The position numbers and the translations under genes are program-made. Positions 58,459 through 64,000 of a stretch of DNA of 64,000 nt are shown piece after piece. The DNA is from Osedax symbiont Rs1 (GTDB lineage Bacteria; Pseudomonadota; Gammaproteobacteria; Pseudomonadales; Balneatricaceae), in NCBI GenBank assembly GCA_000416275.1, contig ASZJ01000185.1, forward strand, positions 1 through 64,000, in the 5' to 3' direction. The notes below the pieces were generated by a model. The model was not told where the DNA came from and ran no database searches. It worked only from the letters and a program-made list of their open reading frames with translations. Each line of letters starts with the position of its first letter. The first letter of the stretch is position 1.

Positions 58459-58813
58459 AAGTCACTTATATCAAAGTTAGTGGTAGAGACCTCTGCATAA
58501 CGTTACGAGCGAAGGAAATACAAGGCAAAAACCGGCGATATAGCGGAATCAGTGTGCCCCTCTTTATGGGTATTACTGGTGTAAATGAGCATATGGAGCG
58601 GTGGTTAAGAGTATATCAGTGCTTATATATGAGTGCCTAAAAAAAGCGCAGCTGTTGGTCGTGAAAAATACAGCAGATTTTTAAAACTCCCCCGCTGGGC
58701 CGAGAAAAAGTGAATGTTGTGTTTTACCCTGTAAACTCTACAACAATCTTCGTAACGAAATACTTGACTAAAACCCTAGGTTAAAGGATCATCCCTGCTA
58801 AAGCTCAACAATC
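58459..58813. other. Intergenic between divergent ClC and erpA genes
   Basis: Holds the presumed promoters of both genes. No clear promoter pair or RNA is seen. A block near 58485-58540 (GAAGGAAATACAAGGCAAAA) has the look of a dispersed intergenic sequence, but there is no second copy in the window. Confidence 0.4.
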
Positions 58814-58852
58814 AATTGTGAGTATTAATTGTGAGTATTAATTGTGAGTAAT
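58814..58852. repeat. Three tandem 13-bp repeats (AATTGTGAGTATT) spanning the erpA start
   Basis: Units begin at 58814, 58827 and 58840. The last one reads AATTGTGAGTAAT and supplies the GTG start codon of erpA at 58844. Each unit holds a GTG, in a different frame because 13 is not a multiple of three. Confidence 0.9.
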
Positions 58853-59197
58853 CTAGTGCCCGAATTTGAAGATCCGCTAAAGTTTAGCGACAGTGCTGTA
58901 TCCAAAGTTAAAACCTTGATCGAAGAAGAGGAAAACGACGCCTTAAAACTTCGTCTGTATATTACCGGCGGCGGCTGCGCGGGATTTTCCTATGGTTTTA
59001 GTTTTATAGAAGACGTTGCTGAAGATGACACGGTGATTAGTAAGTCAGGTGTCAGTCTGGTTGTTGATGCGATGAGTCTACAGTATTTAACAGGCTCTGA
59101 AGTTGACTACCGAGAGGGTTTGCAAGGCTCTCAGTTTATCGTCAATAATCCAAACGCGACTACCACTTGTGGTTGTGGATCGTCCTTCTCTCTATAG
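58844..59197 (+). CDS. erpA: Iron-sulfur cluster insertion protein ErpA
   Basis: 117 residues, A-type carrier. The three cluster cysteines are visible: Cys45 ([11 protein letters not shown]), Cys109 and Cys111 (TTCGCGSSF). It delivers [4Fe-4S] clusters to apo-enzymes. The likely start is GTG 58844 inside a tandem repeat, with no strong ribosome site of its own. The gene order erpA, anmK, M23, tyrS matches Pseudomonas. Confidence 0.96.
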   Translation: MSNLVPEFEDPLKFSDSAVSKVKTLIEEEENDALKLRLYITGGGCAGFSYGFSFIEDVAEDDTVISKSGVSLVVDAMSLQYLTGSEVDYREGLQGSQFIVNNPNATTTCGCGSSFSL

Positions 59198-59257
59198 AAC
59201 TGTTCACATATAGCGACAGCGCCAAGCATTTTTTAAAGACTACCGCCCATCAGCTAA

Positions 59258-60442
59258 TCACGCCTGAAAGATAGCCCCCAAAATTCGCTCCCCGCTAGCG
59301 CCGGTCACCGTCGGACAATTACTGGTTAAACCGGCTAATGTCTGTTTCGCTAGCCAGGCAAAAGCGGTTGCCTCGACCCAGTCTGGATCAAGATTTAGGC
59401 AGCGGGTTGTCTGCACGGTCTGCGCTGTAGGCAGCAACTGCTTAAGTCTGTCGAGTAAATAACTATTGTGAGCGCCACCCCCGCAGACATAAACTTGTGC
59501 TCGATTGAACTGGTGCTGGTTAATTTCATTAACAATACTCGTCGCTGTCAGTTCTGCTAAGGTCGCCTGTACATCTACTGCACTTAACGGCTCACCTATC
59601 GCGGCTAAAGACTGCTCTAGCCAAGCTAAATTAAATTGTTCTCGGCCTGTGCTCTTAGGGGTCCTTAGGCTAAAGAAAGGCAGTGCTAACAACTGCGTTA
59701 GCAGCGCATTATTTATCTTTCCCTCACTTGCCCAAGCGCCATTTTTATCGTAATCGAGTGACTTTTGCTGGTGGATCCAAGTATCCATTAGCACATTGCC
59801 GGGACCGGTATCAAAACCGGTTAATGCGCGGGTTTTATCTTTAGCTAACAAGGTCAGATTAGCCATTCCGCCGATATTTAGAATCACTCGATCGCTGCTT
59901 GAAGACTGAAAAATAGCGCGGTGAAAAGCAGGTACTAGCGGCGCGCCTTGGCCACTGGCGGCGACGTCTCGACGACGAAAGTCTGCTACGGTTAATAGCT
60001 TGGTTTGCTCGGCTAAGGTATTCGGGTCGCCGATTTGCAGGCTGAAATTTTCTTTTGGGGCATTTGCAGGGCGGTGGCGAATAGTTTGTCCGTGTGAGCC
60101 AATCGCGATGATACGACTCACTGGTAGCAGCTTAGAGTTATCGTCAATCAGCTGGTTGCAGCACTCGGCAAATAAACGACCGAGTGCGATGTCTAAATGC
60201 CCGAGCTTTTCAATTTCATCATCGCCGCTAGCGCATAACTGCAGAATAAGCTGCTTAATCGCTTTCGGCATTGGATAACTACAGGCGGCGAGTATTTGCA
60301 ATTTAGGGGCAAAGCTCACCGCAACCACGTCTATCCCATCTAAACTAGTACCGGACATCACACCGAGATAGATCTCGCTACTCTGTGATGGTTGTTGCAG
60401 GTGCTGTTGTGTCTCGTCTAATACTGGCAATTTTTGGCCCAC
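59258..60442 (-). CDS. anmK: Anhydro-N-acetylmuramic acid kinase
   Basis: About 394 residues or somewhat fewer. GVMSGTSLDGIDVV near the N-terminus is the phosphate-binding signature. NIGGMANLTLL, FDTGPGNVLMDTW and CGGGAHNSYLLDRL are also typical. It recycles anhydroMurNAc from cell-wall turnover. The GTG at 60442 lies 65 bp inside the upstream M23 gene; a start nearer the signature is also possible. The overlap implies coupling of peptidoglycan cutting and recycling. Confidence 0.96.
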   Translation of the reverse strand: MGQKLPVLDETQQHLQQPSQSSEIYLGVMSGTSLDGIDVVAVSFAPKLQILAACSYPMPKAIKQLILQLCASGDDEIEKLGHLDIALGRLFAECCNQLIDDNSKLLPVSRIIAIGSHGQTIRHRPANAPKENFSLQIGDPNTLAEQTKLLTVADFRRRDVAASGQGAPLVPAFHRAIFQSSSSDRVILNIGGMANLTLLAKDKTRALTGFDTGPGNVLMDTWIHQQKSLDYDKNGAWASEGKINNALLTQLLALPFFSLRTPKSTGREQFNLAWLEQSLAAIGEPLSAVDVQATLAELTATSIVNEINQHQFNRAQVYVCGGGAHNSYLLDRLKQLLPTAQTVQTTRCLNLDPDWVEATAFAWLAKQTLAGLTSNCPTVTGASGERILGAIFQA

Positions 60443-62441
60443 TTGTCGCTATTTTGGTCGTGAAATTAAGTTGTTTGAGAGCTGAATCAGCCACCAGTTT
60501 AAAGCTTTCGAGTTCACTGGCTGGCATATTGGTCGCCTTAGGCAACTTAACGGTTAAAGGGTTCTTGTGTATCCCATCAACTCTGAATTCATAGTGTAAA
60601 TGTGCACCTGTTACCGCGCCAGTCGCCCCCACATACCCAATGATTTGCCCCTGTTTTACGCGGCTGCCAACTTTCAACTCTTTGTTGTAACCAGACATAT
60701 GCGCATAGAGCGTGTTTATACTAGTGCCATGTTGAATAATAATGGTTTTCCCGTAAGCTCCCCTGCGTCCTAGATACGAAATTTTACCATTGCCTGAGGC
60801 CATAATCGGCGTGCCGCGTTTAGCCGCGTAGTCGACACCGCGATGGGCGCGGATTTTGTTGTAAATGGGATGCTTGCGTCTGAGATTGAATTTAGAGCTA
60901 ATTCTGGCAAACTCGACCGGCATCCGTAAAAAGGCTTTGCGCATGCTGCGCCCCTCGGGCGTGTAAAAACCAACACCGCCCTCAGAATCACGATAAAAAA
61001 TCCCGATCAGGCTCTGTCCACCAGTATCAAACTGTGCGGCAATAATATTACCATCCTTGATTTTCTTGCCGTCGATAGTCAGTTCTTCATAGATCAGTTT
61101 AAACTTATCACCGACTTGAATATCTTGAGAAAAATCGACATCCCAGGCAAAGACTTTAGCAAAATTCATGGTCATGCTATTCGATAAGCCGGCATTTAAG
61201 GCGTCGACAAATAAAGAGCTGTTGATCTGCCCCGCAACTTGCTTAACCACAGTTGTTGGGGTGCGCTCGAGTATTTTCACCGCGTAACTGTCTTTATCGG
61301 TGCGCTTAAAAAGCACGCTTTTCAGCGGGCTTAAAATATATTTAATCTTGATCAAATGGCCGTCGCGAATTAAAAAACCGACTTTTTCATTGGGCATCAT
61401 CCGCTGGAAAATACGCTCTTTCTGCGCCGCATTATTGACATAGTAAACATCGGTGTGTGATAGGCCTGCACGCATGAAAATGGTCGATAAATTGTCAGTG
61501 GGTTGTACCGTATAATATATCCAGTGATCCGCGCGATCAGTGTCCGCTAGAGCGGACGCCAGTGATATTTTCAGTGGCGCGCTAATGTCTGGCTGCGGCT
61601 CCATTTTAGTAATCACATAAAGTTGCTGGCTATCTAAGCTGCGGGTAACCTTAGTGGTAATACCTGTTTGGTTGGTGTGGATTAGTTCTAGTAAAGAGTC
61701 ATCGACGATTAAAAGTGACAGCGAATCGCCAATCGACAAAGCGCTAAAAGGATTCTCTAAGGCAAAGCTGCTATTTTTTACCCCATCATCTAAGTAGCTA
61801 AGGTGTTTGGCAGCTAAGCCGGCGTGATCAAAGATAGTGGATAGAGAATCACCACTACTGACGGTGAAATTTTGTCGCTCAATTGCATTGTAGTTAGCGG
61901 GGTTGATTAACAGCACAGGATCGTGCTGTGTCGCAACAGCTAGCATTGGCTCGGGTTCAGGTTTGGAATTGGTAAGAGTGCTGTCAATAGTCGGAGCAGC
62001 TGTAGCTATCGTCAGTTGTTTGGTCTCAGTCGCTAGCTGATAAATGCTCGCATCAGTTTCTGCATCAAATACCTTAGTCAGAACAATGGTGGTGGTGGGG
62101 CTAATCGCATAGCGGATTTTTTGTAAATCACCCTCTTTGATAAGGAGAGCAAGGGTTTCCCCTGGAATCATTCTAACAAAGGTCTTTGCAGACTTGGTTG
62201 AGTTGCTAACGCGTAATACATCTTGCGGAGAGAGACCCGCTCTATTAAAAATGGTAGAGAGATTGTCGCCACTCTTTACCTTGTACTGCTGCCATGGAGT
62301 TTGCAGCGCGGTTGAATCGGCTATTGAAAAAGCACTGAAACTGGCTATCGACAGGATAAAAGCACCGATCAGAGTGTTTGGCTTTATTAAGCTAAAAGCG
62401 CTGCGGCTTGAGTATTTTAAAAAAAATCTATTAAGTAACAA
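60378..62441 (-). CDS. mepM: M23 peptidoglycan endopeptidase with three LysM/OapA-like repeats
   Basis: 687 residues, clearly longer than the usual 430-480 of MepM. After a membrane anchor/signal (about 24-42), three similar units appear at about 53-125, 191-280 and 309-380. Each begins T/K-V-x-S/P-x-D-x-LSTIF followed by AGL. A spacer domain follows, then an intact M23 site: His533 and Asp537 (HRGVDYAA) with His614 and His616 (GAHLHYEF). It cuts peptide cross-links in the periplasm. It overlaps anmK and is divergent from tyrS. Confidence 0.93.
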   Translation of the reverse strand: MLLNRFFLKYSSRSAFSLIKPNTLIGAFILSIASFSAFSIADSTALQTPWQQYKVKSGDNLSTIFNRAGLSPQDVLRVSNSTKSAKTFVRMIPGETLALLIKEGDLQKIRYAISPTTTIVLTKVFDAETDASIYQLATETKQLTIATAAPTIDSTLTNSKPEPEPMLAVATQHDPVLLINPANYNAIERQNFTVSSGDSLSTIFDHAGLAAKHLSYLDDGVKNSSFALENPFSALSIGDSLSLLIVDDSLLELIHTNQTGITTKVTRSLDSQQLYVITKMEPQPDISAPLKISLASALADTDRADHWIYYTVQPTDNLSTIFMRAGLSHTDVYYVNNAAQKERIFQRMMPNEKVGFLIRDGHLIKIKYILSPLKSVLFKRTDKDSYAVKILERTPTTVVKQVAGQINSSLFVDALNAGLSNSMTMNFAKVFAWDVDFSQDIQVGDKFKLIYEELTIDGKKIKDGNIIAAQFDTGGQSLIGIFYRDSEGGVGFYTPEGRSMRKAFLRMPVEFARISSKFNLRRKHPIYNKIRAHRGVDYAAKRGTPIMASGNGKISYLGRRGAYGKTIIIQHGTSINTLYAHMSGYNKELKVGSRVKQGQIIGYVGATGAVTGAHLHYEFRVDGIHKNPLTVKLPKATNMPASELESFKLVADSALKQLNFTTKIATSGPKIASIRRDTTAPATTITE

Positions 62442-62661
62442 AAAACTAACCTTCTATAATTGTATTTGGGTAACGGGTAAAACCTTACAGGGTCGGCAAA
62501 GTTTATAATTTTTAATCGCAGGGGACAATCAATCACCTCAATGAAACTAGGATATATTAAAATGACCCCCAACTAAATATTGTTCATTGTCAGCAGTGTC
62601 GCTAGAATAGCGGATTAAATTAAACCCTATCCAACTACAAACTTAGGTTATCGAGCAGTAT

Positions 62662-63987
62662 ATGAGTAAGCAAACACTATTAGAAGAGTTAACTAGCCGC
62701 GGCTTGGTCGCACAAATGAGTAGCGAAGTAGAGCTTGCCAAACATCTAGAAGATAACAGTGTTACTTTATATTGCGGATTTGATCCAACAGCAGATAGTC
62801 TCCATATAGGCAGTTTAGTTCCCCTATTGACTCTAAAACGTTTTCAACAACACGGTCATAAACCTTTAGCTTTGGTGGGTGGAGCGACCGGTTTAATCGG
62901 CGATCCAAGTTTTAAAGCCCAAGAGCGCAAGCTCAATGATGATAGTACTGTTTCGGCTTGGGTAGAGAAGCTCAAAGCCCAAGTGAGCCAGTTCATAGAT
63001 TTTGATCAGTCAGAGAATAGTGCAGAGGTTGTTAATAATCTGGATTGGACCAAAGATCTAGACGTACTAAGTTTCTTGCGTGATGTTGGCAAACATTTTT
63101 CGATCAACCAGATGATCGCCAAAGAATCGGTAAAGCAACGTATCGATAGAGAGGGAGAGGGGATCTCTTTCACTGAATTTACTTACATGATATTACAGTC
63201 CTATGACTTTCAACAGCTCAACAAAAGCCATAATTGTACGTTGCAAATCGGCGGTTCTGACCAGTGGGGGAATATCACCGGTGGTACTGAACTCACTAGG
63301 CGGATGAATGGCAACAAGGCTTTTGGCCTGACATTACCGTTAATCACCAAGTCTGATGGCACAAAATTTGGCAAGACAGAAAGTGGTACAATTTGGCTGT
63401 CAGCGGAGAAGACCTCACCCTATGCTTTTTACCAGTTTTGGATAAACTCAGCTGATGCAGACGTGTACAACTTTCTACGCTACTTTACCTTCTTAGAAGT
63501 ATCGGCAATCGCCGAGATAGAAGCGCAAGATAAAGCGGCGCAAGGTCGGCCACAGGCGCAGGCAATCTTAGCCAAAGAAGTCACAGAACTAGTGCACGGC
63601 AAAGCGGGGCTCAATGGTGCAATGCGGATTAGTGCAGCACTGTTCTCTGGTAATACTGACGAGCTAACCGAAAATGATTTTGCGCAAATGGCTCAAGACG
63701 GTTTACCTGCATTTGAATTAGCTGAGCAAAATCTATTAGACACACCTTTTTCGCGACTGTTGTCTGAAGCGGGTATGGGGAATGGCAAGCAGATAATGGA
63801 TGCACTAAAGCGAAATGCGATTACCGTGAATGGCGTGGTGGTCACGGCGCAGCAAAATTCCAATTCTGCCGAGGTGTTCGAAAAGGGGAGTGCCAAGCAT
63901 GCAAAGTATCATTTAGTGAAGTTGGGAAAAAAGAAACATCATCTGTTTATAGATAACCGTGTTGATCTAACTACGTCAAACGATTAA
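62662..63987 (+). CDS. tyrS: Tyrosyl-tRNA synthetase
   Basis: 441 residues, class I. HIGS at 48-51 and KFGKT (about 239) are the two catalytic signatures. The tyrosine-binding segment GFDPTADSLHIGS and a C-terminal S4 RNA-binding domain (about 370-435) are complete. ATG 62662 is chosen. It ends 13 bases before the window edge. Confidence 0.98.
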   Translation: MSKQTLLEELTSRGLVAQMSSEVELAKHLEDNSVTLYCGFDPTADSLHIGSLVPLLTLKRFQQHGHKPLALVGGATGLIGDPSFKAQERKLNDDSTVSAWVEKLKAQVSQFIDFDQSENSAEVVNNLDWTKDLDVLSFLRDVGKHFSINQMIAKESVKQRIDREGEGISFTEFTYMILQSYDFQQLNKSHNCTLQIGGSDQWGNITGGTELTRRMNGNKAFGLTLPLITKSDGTKFGKTESGTIWLSAEKTSPYAFYQFWINSADADVYNFLRYFTFLEVSAIAEIEAQDKAAQGRPQAQAILAKEVTELVHGKAGLNGAMRISAALFSGNTDELTENDFAQMAQDGLPAFELAEQNLLDTPFSRLLSEAGMGNGKQIMDALKRNAITVNGVVVTAQQNSNSAEVFEKGSAKHAKYHLVKLGKKKHHLFIDNRVDLTTSND

Positions 63988-64000
63988 CACCGCTATAAAA

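Overview
The window looks like the chromosome of a marine-type gammaproteobacterium of moderate G+C. The basis is the long housekeeping cluster map | rpsB-tsf-pyrH-frr-uppS-cdsA-rseP-bamA-lpxD-fabZ-lpxA-lpxB-rnhB-dnaE-accA-tilS-pyrG-eno-ftsB-truD-surE-pcm-nlpD-rpoS, and the erpA / anmK / mepM / tyrS block. Both follow the gene order known from Pseudomonas and relatives. A flagellar flgT | flgO-flgP group and a tmRNA with the tag ANDDNYALAA agree with this. I cannot name the genus from sequence alone.

Layout. (1) 1-6.7 kb is an accessory, A+T-rich segment. It holds a partial Rossmann-fold gene, an orphan 142-residue ORF, two complete copies and one solo end of a small element with 25-bp terminal inverted repeats, and an overlapping three-gene operon (PIN-GNAT-PUA/EVE-like fusion, ASCH protein, small P-loop NTPase). 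A group II intron with its own reverse transcriptase follows. (2) 7.0-9.6 kb carries trans-translation (ssrA and smpB) on either side of a periplasmic DegQ-type protease. (3) 9.8-16.1 kb holds a sodium-coupled transporter, ratA-rnfH, bamE | fur, and flgT | flgO-flgP. (4) 16.4-20.5 kb is the minus-strand run map - small ORF - glnD - DUF1244. (5) 20.6-49.2 kb is the large plus-strand cluster for translation, nucleotide synthesis, membrane lipid and lipid A synthesis, outer-membrane assembly, DNA replication, fatty acid synthesis and stress sigma factor RpoS. (6) 49.3-64 kb holds a fused kinase protein, PBP1b, a TPR lipoprotein, hemL, a ClC channel with CBS domains, erpA, anmK, a long M23 endopeptidase and tyrS.

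Two things stand out. The three-gene PIN-GNAT-PUA / ASCH / NTPase operon in the accessory segment has the character of a toxin-antitoxin or defence-like RNA-processing module. It lies between copies of the small inverted-repeat element, one of which supplies the last seven codons and stop of its third gene. Second, the conserved core cluster lacks dxr (between cdsA and rseP) and ispD-ispF (between ftsB and truD). These are three MEP-pathway genes missing from two separate conserved positions, while uppS, which uses isoprenoid precursors, is kept. This suggests, but does not prove, that the organism makes isoprenoids by another route such as mevalonate. skp and kdsA are also absent from the positions they hold in many relatives.
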